Positions 46,038-55,220 of a stretch of DNA of 64,000 bases are shown one piece after another (the stretch's first letter is position 1; the number at the start of each line of letters is the position of its first letter). The stretch comes from Bosea sp. BIWAKO-01 (GTDB lineage Bacteria > Pseudomonadota > Alphaproteobacteria > Rhizobiales > Beijerinckiaceae): positions 3,746,501 through 3,810,500 of the forward strand of contig NZ_BCQA01000001.1 in assembly GCF_001748145.1 (NCBI RefSeq), read 5' to 3'. Under the pieces are notes generated by a model, which was not told the DNA's origin, searched no databases, and worked only from the letters and a program-made list of their open reading frames with translations. The translations under genes and the position numbers were made by a program.

Positions 46038-46937
46038 ATGTCGCAAAGCCCTGGTCGTTCGCTTCTGCTCGTTCCGCTGCTCGGCCTGCTCTGGGGCTTC
46101 AACTGGCCGGCTGTCCGCATCTCGCTGACCGAGATCGCGCCCTGGACGCTCCGGGCCGGCGGCATGAGCTTTGCGGGGCTGGCTCTGGTCGCCATCGGAC
46201 TCGCACGCGGGCACTCTCTGTCAGTGCCCAGAGGCCAATGGTTGAGGCTGGCGATTGCCGGTTTCCTTTCGATTGCCGCCTTCAACGTATTGCTTGCCTT
46301 CGCACAGCTCGCCGCGCCGACTTCGCGGGCGGCGATCCTGACCTTCACCATGCCGATCTGGGCGACTTTGCTCGCACGGTTCGTCCTTGCCGAGCCCTTT
46401 GACGAAAGGCGCCTGCTCGGCCTCGGCCTCGGCGCCGCGGGATTGCTGTGCCTCGGCCTGCCATTGCTCGCCAGCGGCTCGTTCTCCATCGGCCTGCTTT
46501 ACGCGCTGATCGCCAGCGTGAGCTGGGCCCTGGGCACGATCGTCACCAAGCGCTGGCCGGTTTCGGCACCGGCACTGACCATCGCCGCCTGGCAACTGCT
46601 GATCGGCGGTGTCGTCGCCGGCATCGGCATGCTGGTCTTCGAGGGCTTGCCCGTTCCCAAGATGCTGGAGGCGCGGACCTTCGCCGCGCTGACCTTCCAT
46701 ATCCTGGGAGCACAGGCGCTGGCCTATTTCCTGTGGTTCACGGTGATCGCGCGGCTGCCCGCGGGCATTGCCAGCCTTGGCACGCTGATGGTGCCGGCCG
46801 TCGGCGTGCTGGGTTCCGTGCTGCTGCTCGGCGAGCGACCGACGCCGAGCGACTGGCTCGGCCTCGTGCTGGTGGTCGCCGCATCCGGGACGATCATGCT
46901 GCCGCAGCGGCGGCGCGAGGCCAAGGCCCTATCGTAG
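46038..46937 (+). CDS. EamA/DMT-family transporter
   Basis: 299-residue membrane protein with ten hydrophobic segments in two EamA repeats. The first repeat opens LLVPLLGLLWGFNWPAVRIS (W-G-x-N/F) and contains TSRAAILTFTMPIWATLLA and RFVLAEPFDERRLLG; the second opens YALIASVSWALGTIVTKRW and ends GTLMVPAVGVLGSVLLLGERPTPSDWLG. Likely a metabolite exporter. Its 3' end overlaps the convergent SLC13 gene by nine bases. Confidence 0.9.
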   Translation: MSQSPGRSLLLVPLLGLLWGFNWPAVRISLTEIAPWTLRAGGMSFAGLALVAIGLARGHSLSVPRGQWLRLAIAGFLSIAAFNVLLAFAQLAAPTSRAAILTFTMPIWATLLARFVLAEPFDERRLLGLGLGAAGLLCLGLPLLASGSFSIGLLYALIASVSWALGTIVTKRWPVSAPALTIAAWQLLIGGVVAGIGMLVFEGLPVPKMLEARTFAALTFHILGAQALAYFLWFTVIARLPAGIASLGTLMVPAVGVLGSVLLLGERPTPSDWLGLVLVVAASGTIMLPQRRREAKALS

Positions 46938-48697
46938 CGGCCAGACCAGCATGATCAGCGGCACGCCGAGCAGGATCACCAGCAGCGACAGCGGCGCGCC
47001 AAGCCGGGCGTAGTCGCCGAAACGATACCCTCCCGGCCCCATCACCAGCGTGTTGCACTGGTGGCCGATCGGCGTGAGGAAGTCGCAGGCCGCACCGATC
47101 GCCACCGCCATCAGGAAGGCATCGGGGCTGTAACCGAGGCTCTTCGCAAAGCTCGCGCCGATCGGGGCCATGACCAGCACTGTCGCAGCGTTGTTCAGGA
47201 AGGGCGTGACCGCCATAGCGGAGACGAGAATCAGCGCCACCGCACCCCAGCCGGGAAGATGTATGCCGACACTCGCGAGCCAGCCGGCGAGCAGATCCGT
47301 GGTTCCGGTCGAGCGCAAGGTGTCGCTTACCGGGATCAGGGCCGCCAGCATGACGAGGATGGGCCACTCGATCGAATCATAAGCGTCGCGCGGTGAGATC
47401 GCCCGGAAGGTGACGAGCAGCGCGGCTGCCGCGAAGAACGCGACCGAAACCGGGACGAGGCTGAAGGCGATCGCGATCACGGTCGCAAGCAGGATCGCGC
47501 CGGTAACCCAGCCCCTGCGGGCGCTGCCGAGCGTCAGCGCGCGTTCTGCGAGCGGCATCAGTCCCAGTTCGCGCATTCGCTCCGGCAGGATTTTCTCGTC
47601 TCCCTGGAGGACGACGACATCGCCGGTGCGCAGGGTGATGTTGCGCAGGCGTTCCCGGAAGCGCTCGCCGGATCGGCTCACCGCGAGCAGATTGACGCGA
47701 TAGCGCTCGTGAAGCTCGATTTCGCCAACGGAGCGTCCCGTCAGCAACGAGACGGGGCCGACGATCGCCTCGCTCACCGTGATCTGATCGAGCGCGCCCG
47801 TGCTATGGGTCGGGCGCTGGTCGGCATCGAGTTGGAGGCCGCCCTGCGCGACCACGCGCTCGAGCGCCTTGGGCTCGCCGCGTAGCAACAGGATATCGCC
47901 GGGACGCAGGCCTGCATCCGGGAAGGGGGCGGACAGCCGCGTCTTGGAGCGCAGGATGGCGACGACATCGACCTCGCCCTCCGCAATGGCCTTGAGCTCG
48001 GAGATGGTCTTGCCGGCCGCTGGGGGACTTGAACCTCGGTGACATAGTCGGAGATGTCGAGCGCCTGTTCGAGCGAGGCTGCGCCTTGCCGGTCGCGCGG
48101 CAGCAGGCGGTAGCCCACGCAGAGAAACAGGCAGCCGGCGAGCGCCAGGCCGAGGCCGACCGGCGCAAAGTCGAACATCTCGAAGGGGCGGCCGGTCAGT
48201 TCCTCGCGGACGCGGGCGACGATGATGTTCGGCGAGGTGCCGACCAGCGTGACAATGCCGCCGAGCAGCGAGGCGAAGGCCATCGGCATCAGGAAGATGG
48301 ATGGCGATTTTCCACCCTTCCGGGCGAGCTGGTAGGCGATCGGCAACATCATCGCGAGTGCACCGATATTCTTGATGATCGCCGACATCACCGCGACGGA
48401 GAACACGAGCAGCGAGATCTGCATCTGTGTCGAGCGGACATAGGGCGCGACATGGCTGAGCGCGCGCTCGATGATGCCGGAGCGCGCGACCGCCGCGCTG
48501 ACCACGAGCGCGCTGCCGACAATGATGACGATATCGTCGGAAAAGCCCTTGAAGGCATCCTTGGCCGGTACGAGGCCGACGGCCAGCGCGGCGAGTAGTG
48601 CCAGCGCTGCGACGACATCATAACGGAGGCGGCCCCAGACGAAGAGCGCCATCATCATGGTGATGACGGCGATGGAGAGCGATTGATCGAGAGTCAT
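46929..48697 (-). pseudogene. SLC13/DASS anion transporter with TrkA-C domains, frameshifted
   Basis: Membrane carrier of the divalent anion:sodium symporter type, normally about 590 residues: N-terminal half (MTLDQSLSIAVITMMMALFV..., NIGALAMMLPIA, VGTSPNIIVARVREEL), two TrkA-C domains in the middle, and C-terminal half (PVSDTLRSTGTTDLLAGWL, FLNNAATVLVMAPIG, FLTPIGHQCNTLVMGPGGY). The reading frame changes at about 48022-48026, a run of five G on the plus strand (five C in the gene). One extra C would give V-P-P-A-A-G-K-T-I-S-E-L and restore a continuous protein. As it stands translation would run out of frame for 80 codons within the first TrkA-C domain. This may be a real mutation, a slippage-prone switch, or a sequencing error. 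Confidence 0.85.
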
Positions 48698-48781
48698 GCA
48701 ACGCCTGGAGGCCGCGCCCGGGCCGGCGCCTTGTTCAACCTCCACGTCAGCGGATCGTTCCGCAAGCCTGCAATCGGATGT

Positions 48782-49489
48782 TCAGTCCTTCAGCGACGTG
48801 CGCCGATTCGCCTCTTCCGGGCGCTGGGTCCAGGTGTCGACCGACATCGTGGGCAGGTCGAAATAGTCGCGTGTGGTGGCGTAGCCGTGACCGCCCATGC
48901 GGCCGATGGCGTCGAGCCCGACCGGGTCGACATGGAGCCGTTCGTCGACGATGTCGGCCCGGAAATGGGCGTAAACGACTTCGCCCAGGATGATCTCGCG
49001 GGAGTTGCCGATGCCAAGCGTGGTGTGGTGGCGACATTCGAAGGCGGCGGGCGCCTGGCCGATCCAGGGGCAGGGCACCTTGACGCCCGGAAGGGCGTCG
49101 AGCCCCGCTTCGCGCAATTCGTCGATGCCGGGCGCGAAAGGCACCGCGCAGACATTCATGCCGGCAATGAGCGCGTCAGAGACGATGTTCACGGTGAAGG
49201 CGAGGGTATCGCGGACATTGCGACCGGTATCCTTCTGGCCGCCTGTCGGGCGATACTCGACGCCAAGGGCCAGGATCGCAGGATCGGCCGAGAGGCAGTT
49301 GAAGAAGCTGAACGGAGCGGCGTTGACGACGCCCTGCGCATCGACCGTCGTCACCAGCGCGATCGGGCGTGGCACGACCGCGCCGATCAGGAGTTTGTAG
49401 CGCTCGCGCGGCGTGAGCGACGCGAAATCGAAGGTGACGATCGAGGGTTGGGTGTCGGACTTGGGCTGGACGCGCGGCTGAGCGGTCAT
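48782..49489 (-). CDS. Flavin reductase-like domain protein
   Basis: 235-residue FMN-binding protein of the flavin reductase (DIM6/NTAB) family. The conserved N-terminal stretch is YKLLIGAVVPRPIALVTTVDAQGVVNAAPFSFFN-like, followed by LGVEYRPTGGQKDTGRNVRDT and FTVNIVSDALIAGMNVCAVPF, all characteristic. The C-terminal part, VYAHFRADIVDERLHVDPVGLDAIGRMGGHGYATTRDYF, belongs to the subgroup often found beside aromatic or amide degradation genes. Its start ATG overlaps the stop of the GntR gene (ATGA), so the two are coupled. It may supply reduced flavin or be an oxidoreductase in the pathway of the divergent operon. Confidence 0.88.
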   Translation of the reverse strand: MTAQPRVQPKSDTQPSIVTFDFASLTPRERYKLLIGAVVPRPIALVTTVDAQGVVNAAPFSFFNCLSADPAILALGVEYRPTGGQKDTGRNVRDTLAFTVNIVSDALIAGMNVCAVPFAPGIDELREAGLDALPGVKVPCPWIGQAPAAFECRHHTTLGIGNSREIILGEVVYAHFRADIVDERLHVDPVGLDAIGRMGGHGYATTRDYFDLPTMSVDTWTQRPEEANRRTSLKD

Positions 49490-50196
49490 GGGGGAGTCAG
49501 TCCTTCGCTCAATGCGTAGGGGGCGAGCAGGTCGCGGATGTCGCGCTCCGCCCGGGGAGTGAGCAGGGCGCGCGTGACGACGGCCTGCAGGTGATGATCC
49601 ATCAGTTCGGCGGCCTGCTTCGCATCGCCGCGCTTCAGCGCCTCGATCAACTGCCGGTGCTCGGAGACGGCGCATTCCGATGAATGCGGACGACCATAGA
49701 TCGCCAGAACCAGCGAGCAGCGCGAGCTCAGCTCCTGAATATAGCGCAGCAGCAGGACGTTGCCCGTCATCTCGGCGAGCCGGATGTGGAAATCGCCGGA
49801 GAGCCGGATCGATTCCGGACCGTCCTGGCCGTGCGCGGCTTCCTCCTGCCGGACGTGGTGCTCCAGTTCGGTGATCTGTGCCGGGGTCAGCCGGCCGGCA
49901 AGGGTCTCGGCGACCAACCGTTCGAGGCTGCGGCGGACGTCGAAGACGTCGCGGGCTTCTTCCAGGGTCGGATAGGCGACCGAGGCGCCGCGATTGGGCT
50001 TGAGCTCGACCAGGCCTTCGACGGCGAGCCGCCCGAAGGCCTCGCGCACCAGGGTGCGGCTGACGCCGAGCTGTTCGCCGATCGAGTCTTCGGGAAGCTT
50101 CATGCCAGGCCGCAGGGCCTGCTCGATGATCGCGCGTCGCAGCGCCTTGTACACGGATTGCGCACGCAATCCATGAGGGCGGGGTTCCGTCGGCAT
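49486..50196 (-). CDS. GntR-family regulator (FadR/FCD subfamily)
   Basis: 236-residue regulator. The N-terminal winged helix is AIIEQALRPGMKLPEDSIGEQLGVSRTLVREAFGRL with the usual L-G-V-S-R-T-x-V-R-E-A, and the C-terminal FCD domain has DVFDVRRSLERLVAETLAGRL, LSGDFHIRLAEMTGN with probable metal-binding D and H, and EHRQLIEALKRGDAKQAAELMDHHL. ATG at 50196 has a GGAG eight bases upstream. It is divergent from the second importer operon with a palindrome between, and is translationally coupled to the flavin reductase gene. Confidence 0.93.
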   Translation of the reverse strand: MPTEPRPHGLRAQSVYKALRRAIIEQALRPGMKLPEDSIGEQLGVSRTLVREAFGRLAVEGLVELKPNRGASVAYPTLEEARDVFDVRRSLERLVAETLAGRLTPAQITELEHHVRQEEAAHGQDGPESIRLSGDFHIRLAEMTGNVLLLRYIQELSSRCSLVLAIYGRPHSSECAVSEHRQLIEALKRGDAKQAAELMDHHLQAVVTRALLTPRAERDIRDLLAPYALSEGLTPP

Positions 50197-50283
50197 GGTG
50201 CGTCTCCGCTCTGGCTCGGCCGTCTCAGCCTCACTCCATGTCACGGGTTCTCGCTCCACTCCAGTTTCCCCTTGTCTGCGATA

Positions 50284-50324
50284 ATCGTATACAATACGAT
50301 ATCTCTATCGTATGCAATATTGAT
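50284..50324. promoter_or_regulatory. Tandem palindromes, probable GntR operator
   Basis: ATCGTAT-ACA-ATACGAT (50284-50300) is a perfect 7-3-7 inverted repeat, and a weaker copy, ATCGTAT-GCA-ATATTGAT, follows at 50307-50324. The core GTATAC is common in sites of FCD-type GntR regulators. Both lie between the divergent GntR and importer genes in an AT-rich stretch, so one regulator can govern both directions. Confidence 0.75.
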
Positions 50325-50447
50325 TGTTGATTGCGCACGAGATGCCGCACAAAGTGCCAGGGTGGCGCGGGATTGGGCATTCACGAGGGGCAGCGAGCCT
50401 GACCGAGCGCCAAAGATGCGCCGCAGGTTCATCGAGAGGAGAGATCG

Positions 50448-52016
50448 ATGAAGAAGCACTGGTTGTTGGCGGCCGTCGCGGCTCTGGCGCTGAATGGCGC
50501 CGCCGAGGCGAAGACCCTGAAATGGGGCGCGTCGCGCGAGATCGCCTCGCTCGACCCCTATTCCTACGGCGAGACGTTCACGCTCTCCGTGCTCAATCAT
50601 GTCTATGAGGGGCTGGTGCGCTACACCGGCGACCTCAAGATCGAGCCGGCCCTGGCGGAAACATGGGAGACGGTCTCCCCCACGGTCTGGCGCTTCAAGC
50701 TGCGTCAGGGTGTGAAGTTCCACAATGGCAATCCCTTCACCGCCGATGACGTGATCGCCTCGCTCGACCGCGTCACGCATGACACCTCGCCGCTCAAGGG
50801 CAATCTGCCGGCCTACAAGAGCGCCAAGAAGATCGACGACTATACCGTCGAGATCGAGGTCAATGGCCCGTACCCGCTGCTGCTGAACGATCTCACCAAC
50901 ATCTTCATCTTCGACAAGGAGTGGATGGAGGCGAACAACACCTCGCTCCCGACCGATTCCGGCAAGGGCATCAAGGGCTACGCAACCGATAACACCAACG
51001 GCACCGGCCCGTTCAAGGTCGAGAGTCGCCGCGCCGACGCCAAGACGATCTTCGTCAAGAACCCGACCTGGTGGGACAAGCCGCAGCACAATATCGACGT
51101 CATCGAGTTCACGCCGATCACCTCGGCCTCGACCCGTGTCGCCGCGCTGCTCTCCGGCGAGATCGACTTCACCAATGTCGCGCCCCTGCAGGATCTGCCG
51201 CGGCTCGCGGCTTCGCCCGACGTCAAGGTTCTGCAGACCAACGAACTGCGCTCGGTCTTCTTCGCCCTTAATCTCAAGGATGCGCTGTTCGAGAGCGATG
51301 TGAAGGACAAGAACCCCCTCAAGGATATCCGGGTCCGTGAGGCGCTCTATCGCGCGATCGACATCGATGCCGTCCAGAAGCGGGCCATGCGCGGCCTCTC
51401 GCGCAATACCGGCGCGCTGGTCGCTCCGGCGATCCCCGGCTACGAGTCGTCCCAGGATGTGCGCCTGCCCTTCGATCTCGAGGGGGCCAAGAAGCTGCTG
51501 GCGGCCGCCGGTTATCCCAACGGCTTCTCCTTCCAGTTCAATTGCCAGTCCGACAGCCTGGTCAACGAGGAGGAGTTCTGCCAGGCGGTCGCTTCGATGT
51601 GGTCGCGCGCTGGCCTGAAGCCCAATCTCAGCCTCGCCCCGCGCAGCCAGCAGACACCGAAACGCGTCAAGGGCGATTTCGACGTGATCTCCTTCGGCTG
51701 GGCCAATGAGCCGATGATCGACGCCTACTCGTTGCTGGTGCAGGTGCTGCGCTCGAAGAGCGGCACGGGCGGCGTGTTCAACTGGGGCAACTGGGGCGAT
51801 CCGCGCATCGATGCGCTGATCGACAAGGCCGGCGTCGAACTCGACAACAGCAAGCGCATCCCGATGATGATGGAGGCGCTCAAGATCGCCAAGGCCGAAC
51901 ATCTCTTCATCCCGCTGCATCAGCAGCCGATGGCCTGGGCGATGCGCAACACAGTGGCCTCGACCGTGCAGGCCTCCGACAACAAGCCGCGCCTGTGGCT
52001 GACCACGCTGAAGTGA
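50448..52016 (+). CDS. ABC transporter substrate-binding protein, family 5
   Basis: 522-residue periplasmic binding protein leading the second importer operon. Signal peptide MKKHWLLAAVAALALNGAAEA, then KTLKWGASREIASLDPYSYGE and LNHVYEGLVRYTGDLKIEPALAETWETVSP, and the SBP_bac_5 motif GVKFHNGNPFTADDVIASLDR. TNGTGPFKVESRRADAKTIF and AALLSGEIDFTNVAPLQDLP are further hallmarks. Start has GAGAGGAGAG before it. With the downstream amidohydrolases the ligand is more likely a small amide or ring-containing nitrogen compound than a peptide, which is inference. Confidence 0.93.
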   Translation: MKKHWLLAAVAALALNGAAEAKTLKWGASREIASLDPYSYGETFTLSVLNHVYEGLVRYTGDLKIEPALAETWETVSPTVWRFKLRQGVKFHNGNPFTADDVIASLDRVTHDTSPLKGNLPAYKSAKKIDDYTVEIEVNGPYPLLLNDLTNIFIFDKEWMEANNTSLPTDSGKGIKGYATDNTNGTGPFKVESRRADAKTIFVKNPTWWDKPQHNIDVIEFTPITSASTRVAALLSGEIDFTNVAPLQDLPRLAASPDVKVLQTNELRSVFFALNLKDALFESDVKDKNPLKDIRVREALYRAIDIDAVQKRAMRGLSRNTGALVAPAIPGYESSQDVRLPFDLEGAKKLLAAAGYPNGFSFQFNCQSDSLVNEEEFCQAVASMWSRAGLKPNLSLAPRSQQTPKRVKGDFDVISFGWANEPMIDAYSLLVQVLRSKSGTGGVFNWGNWGDPRIDALIDKAGVELDNSKRIPMMMEALKIAKAEHLFIPLHQQPMAWAMRNTVASTVQASDNKPRLWLTTLK

Positions 52017-52081
52017 GCTGAACCGCATCGACCGGCCGGGAGCGTTCAGGCGCGCCCGGCCCATTGTGACCGGAGGGGACG

Positions 52082-53074
52082 ATGCCGGCTTTCCTGCTGA
52101 AACGACTGCTGAACGCGGCTGGCGTGATGCTCGCCGTCGCCTTCCTCGCCTTCCTGATCTTCCGCTTCGTCGGCGACCCCGTGGAGTTGATGCTGAATGA
52201 ACAGGCGAGCCAGGCGCAGCGTGACGAGTTGCGCGTGCGGCTCGGTCTCGACCGGGGCTTCGTCTTGCAATTTGCGACCTTTGTCGGCAACGCCGCGCGC
52301 GGCGATTTCGGCATCTCCTATCGCAATCAGCAGGATGTCTTCACGCTGATCACGGAGCGCTTCCCGGCCACTTTCGAACTGGTGCTGGTGGCGACCTTCC
52401 TGTCGCTCGCAGTCGGGATTCCGCTCGGCGTCTACACGGCGATCAGGCGTGACAGCCTGCTCGCCAAGTCGCTGCAATTCGTCTCTGTGCTCGGCGTCTC
52501 CCTGCCAAGCTTTGCGCTCGGCATCCTGTTCATCCTGCTCTTCTCGGTGACGCTGCAATGGCTGCCGGCCTTCGGCCGCGGCGAGGTGGTGCAGATCGGC
52601 TGGTGGAGCACAGGTTTCCTGACGCCGTCCGGCAGGCGCGCGCTGATCCTGCCGGGCATCACGCTCTCGCTCTTCCAGATCACGCTGGTGATGCGGCTGG
52701 TGCGGGCCGAGATGCTGGAGACGATGCGCACCGACTTCATCCGCTTCGCCCGGGCGAGGGGCCTGCCGGCTCGCGCGGTGAATTTCCGCCATGCGCTGCG
52801 CAACTGCCTGATGCCGGTGATCACGGTGACCGGCCTGCAGATCGGCAACCTGATCGCCTTCGCGCTGGTGACCGAAACTGTCTTCCAATGGCCGGGCATG
52901 GGCATGCTCTTCGTCCAGGCCGTGACCTTCGTCGATATCCCGGTGATGGCGGCCTATCTGATCGTCGTCTCCTTCATCTTCGTGTCACTGAACGCGCTGG
53001 TCGACCTGCTCTATGCCTATGTCGATCCAAGGCTGCGCGAAGATGCGATTTCGGGAGCCGCCAATGCCCGCTGA
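52082..53074 (+). CDS. ABC transporter permease (DppB-like)
   Basis: 330-residue permease. It begins FLLKRLLNAAGVMLAVAFLAFLIFRFVGDPVELML, has the linking loop LGLDRGFVLQFATFVGNAARGDFGISYRN, six helices in total, and the EAA loop MLETMRTDFIRFARARGLPARAVNFRHALRNCLMP. ATG at 52082 follows GGAGGGG. The next gene starts 11 bases before its stop. It sits 65 bp after the binding-protein gene; a GGCCGGG/CCCGGCC stem in that spacer may stabilise the upstream mRNA. Confidence 0.94.
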   Translation: MPAFLLKRLLNAAGVMLAVAFLAFLIFRFVGDPVELMLNEQASQAQRDELRVRLGLDRGFVLQFATFVGNAARGDFGISYRNQQDVFTLITERFPATFELVLVATFLSLAVGIPLGVYTAIRRDSLLAKSLQFVSVLGVSLPSFALGILFILLFSVTLQWLPAFGRGEVVQIGWWSTGFLTPSGRRALILPGITLSLFQITLVMRLVRAEMLETMRTDFIRFARARGLPARAVNFRHALRNCLMPVITVTGLQIGNLIAFALVTETVFQWPGMGMLFVQAVTFVDIPVMAAYLIVVSFIFVSLNALVDLLYAYVDPRLREDAISGAANAR

Positions 53075-53999
53075 TGCCACTGCCAAGCCCAGCCGCCTGC
53101 GCCGCTTCCTCGACAGCGATATCGGCTGGAGCTTCTGCCGCACTCCCGCCGCCTGGCTTTCGACGCTGGTGCTGGTGCTGCTGATCGCGACCGCGTTTCT
53201 CGCGCCCCTGATCGCGCCGCAGAACCCGCATGATCTCGCTCAGGTCTTCATCGACAAGGCCGAGATCCCACCGATCTGGCAGGCCGGCGGGGAGTGGCCG
53301 TTCCTGCTCGGCACGGACCCGCAGGGACGCGATGTGCTGTCGGCCATTCTTTACGGTACGCGGGTCTCGCTGCTGATCGGCATCGCAGCGGTGATCGTCT
53401 CGATGGGGCTCGGCGTCACGGTCGGGCTGGTCTCGGGCTTCTATGGCGGTCGCATCGACAACCTCCTGATGCGCCTCGGCGATACCGTTCTCTCGATCCC
53501 GACGCTGCTGATGGCGATCCTCGTCAGCGCTATCTTCCGCGAGTTGCTGCCACCCGGCCTGCGTGAGCCTTTCGCTGCGGTGGTGCTGGTGGTCTCGATC
53601 TCGCTGACCAACTGGGTGCAGTACGCGCGCACCGTGCGCGCCTCCACCATGGTCGAACGGCGCAAGGAATACGTGCTCGCCGCGCGCATCATCAAGGTCG
53701 CGCCGGCGCGTATCATGCGCCGCCACATCCTGCCGAACACCCTGACGCCGGTGATGGTCGCCGCGACGCTCAATCTCGGTCTGGCAATCCTGTCGGAAGC
53801 GACCCTGTCCTTCCTGGGCGTCGGGATGCCGATCACCCAGCCTTCGCTCGGCACGCTGATCCGCATCGGCAACCAGTACCTCTTCTCCGGCTCCTGGTGG
53901 CTGGTCGTCTTCCCGTCACTGCAGCTCGGGCTGATCGTGCTCTCGGTCAACCTGCTCGGCGACTGGCTGCGCGATGCGCTGAATCCGAAACTCCGCTGA
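53064..53999 (+). CDS. ABC transporter permease (DppC-like)
   Basis: 311-residue permease. After a cytosolic N-terminus (LRRFLDSDIGWSFCRTP) comes the first helix AAWLSTLVLVLLIATAFLAPLIAPQ, and FLLGTDPQGRDVLSAILYGTRVSLLIG is the DppC signature. EAA loop: MVERRKEYVLAARIIKVAPARIMRRHILPN. ATG at 53064 has GGGAG six bases upstream and overlaps the previous gene by 11 bases. Confidence 0.94.
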   Translation: MPADATAKPSRLRRFLDSDIGWSFCRTPAAWLSTLVLVLLIATAFLAPLIAPQNPHDLAQVFIDKAEIPPIWQAGGEWPFLLGTDPQGRDVLSAILYGTRVSLLIGIAAVIVSMGLGVTVGLVSGFYGGRIDNLLMRLGDTVLSIPTLLMAILVSAIFRELLPPGLREPFAAVVLVVSISLTNWVQYARTVRASTMVERRKEYVLAARIIKVAPARIMRRHILPNTLTPVMVAATLNLGLAILSEATLSFLGVGMPITQPSLGTLIRIGNQYLFSGSWWLVVFPSLQLGLIVLSVNLLGDWLRDALNPKLR

Positions 54000-54020
54000 C
54001 AAGAAACAGACGAGGAAACG

Positions 54021-55220
54021 ATGGCTACCGATCTCCTGCTGCGCAATGTCCGCCCGTTTGGCGGCGAGGCGACCGATATCCTGATCGAGAAGGGGCGGAT
54101 TGTCCGCCTCGGGCCCGAGCTTGCCGCTCCGGCCGGCGTCGCGGTCGAGGATGGCCGCAACGAGATCCTGCTGCCGGGTCTGGTCGAGGCTCACACTCAT
54201 CTCGACAAGAGCCTCTGGGGCCTGCCCTGGTACAAGAACGAGGTTGGTCCGAGGCTTCTCGACAAGATCGACAATGAGCGCCTGAACAAGCGTCGGCTCG
54301 GCATCGATCCCTATCAGCAATCGGCCCGCCAGAGCATCCAGTCCTCGCTGATGGGTTCGACCCATATCCGCAGCCATATCGACATCGATACCGACCACGG
54401 CATGTGGGGCGTCGAGGGCGTGATGAAGATGCGCGACGATTATCGCGACATCATCGACGTCGAGATCGTCGCCTTCCCGCAGTCCGGCATGCTGCGCCGG
54501 CCGGGCACGCTGGAGCTGATGGACGAGGCCATGAAGCTCGGTGCGGAAGTGGTCGGCGGCCTCGACCCCTGTACCATCGACCGTGATCCCAAGGGCCATC
54601 TCGACGCCGTGTTTGCGCTCTGCGAGCGCTATGGCAAGCCGCTCGACATCCACCTGCACGAGCCGGGTGAGGTCGGCGCCTTCTCGATGGACATGATCAT
54701 AGAGCGTACGCGGGCGCTCGGCATGAAGGGCAAGGTCACGATCAGCCATGCCTTCTGCCTCGGCACGCCGGACCCGGCGCTCATCGATCCGCTGATCGCC
54801 CAGCTCGCCGAGCTCGATATTGCCATCATGACGACGGCGCCGGCGAGCCGGCCGGCCCCTCCGGTGAAGCGGCTGATCGATGCCGGCATCCGGGTCTGCT
54901 CCGGCTCCGACGGCATCCGCGACACCTGGGGCCCGTACGGCAATGCCGACATGCTGGAGCGCGCCATGTTCGTCGGCCTGCGCAACAACTTCCGGCGGGA
55001 CGATGAACTCCGGATCGCGCTCGATGTCTGCACCATCGAGGGGGCGAAGGTGATGGAGCTCGACGGTTACGGGCTGAACCAGGGCTGCCGGGCCGATCTC
55101 GTGCTCGTGCCCGGCGCGACGCTGGCCGAGGCGATCGTGACCCGCTCGCCGAAGCGTCGTGTCGTCAAGAGCGGCAAGATCGTCGCGCGCGACGGCGTCT
55201 CGATCAAGAGCGCACCCTGA
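54021..55220 (+). CDS. Amidohydrolase, cytosine-deaminase-like
   Basis: 399-residue metal-dependent hydrolase of the amidohydrolase superfamily, closest in pattern to CodA cytosine deaminase and its relatives acting on cyclic amidines and amides. Metal and catalytic residues are complete: LVEAHTHLDKSLWG gives the H-x-H pair near residue 56, PLDIHLHEPGE the third histidine and catalytic glutamate, KVTISHAFCLG the fourth histidine, and CSGSDGIRDTWGPYGNADML the aspartate, with the W-G-P-Y-G-N phrase also seen in CodA-type enzymes. Its stop overlaps the next start (TGATG). Presumably it hydrolyses the compound brought in by this operon's importer. Confidence 0.9.
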   Translation: MATDLLLRNVRPFGGEATDILIEKGRIVRLGPELAAPAGVAVEDGRNEILLPGLVEAHTHLDKSLWGLPWYKNEVGPRLLDKIDNERLNKRRLGIDPYQQSARQSIQSSLMGSTHIRSHIDIDTDHGMWGVEGVMKMRDDYRDIIDVEIVAFPQSGMLRRPGTLELMDEAMKLGAEVVGGLDPCTIDRDPKGHLDAVFALCERYGKPLDIHLHEPGEVGAFSMDMIIERTRALGMKGKVTISHAFCLGTPDPALIDPLIAQLAELDIAIMTTAPASRPAPPVKRLIDAGIRVCSGSDGIRDTWGPYGNADMLERAMFVGLRNNFRRDDELRIALDVCTIEGAKVMELDGYGLNQGCRADLVLVPGATLAEAIVTRSPKRRVVKSGKIVARDGVSIKSAP

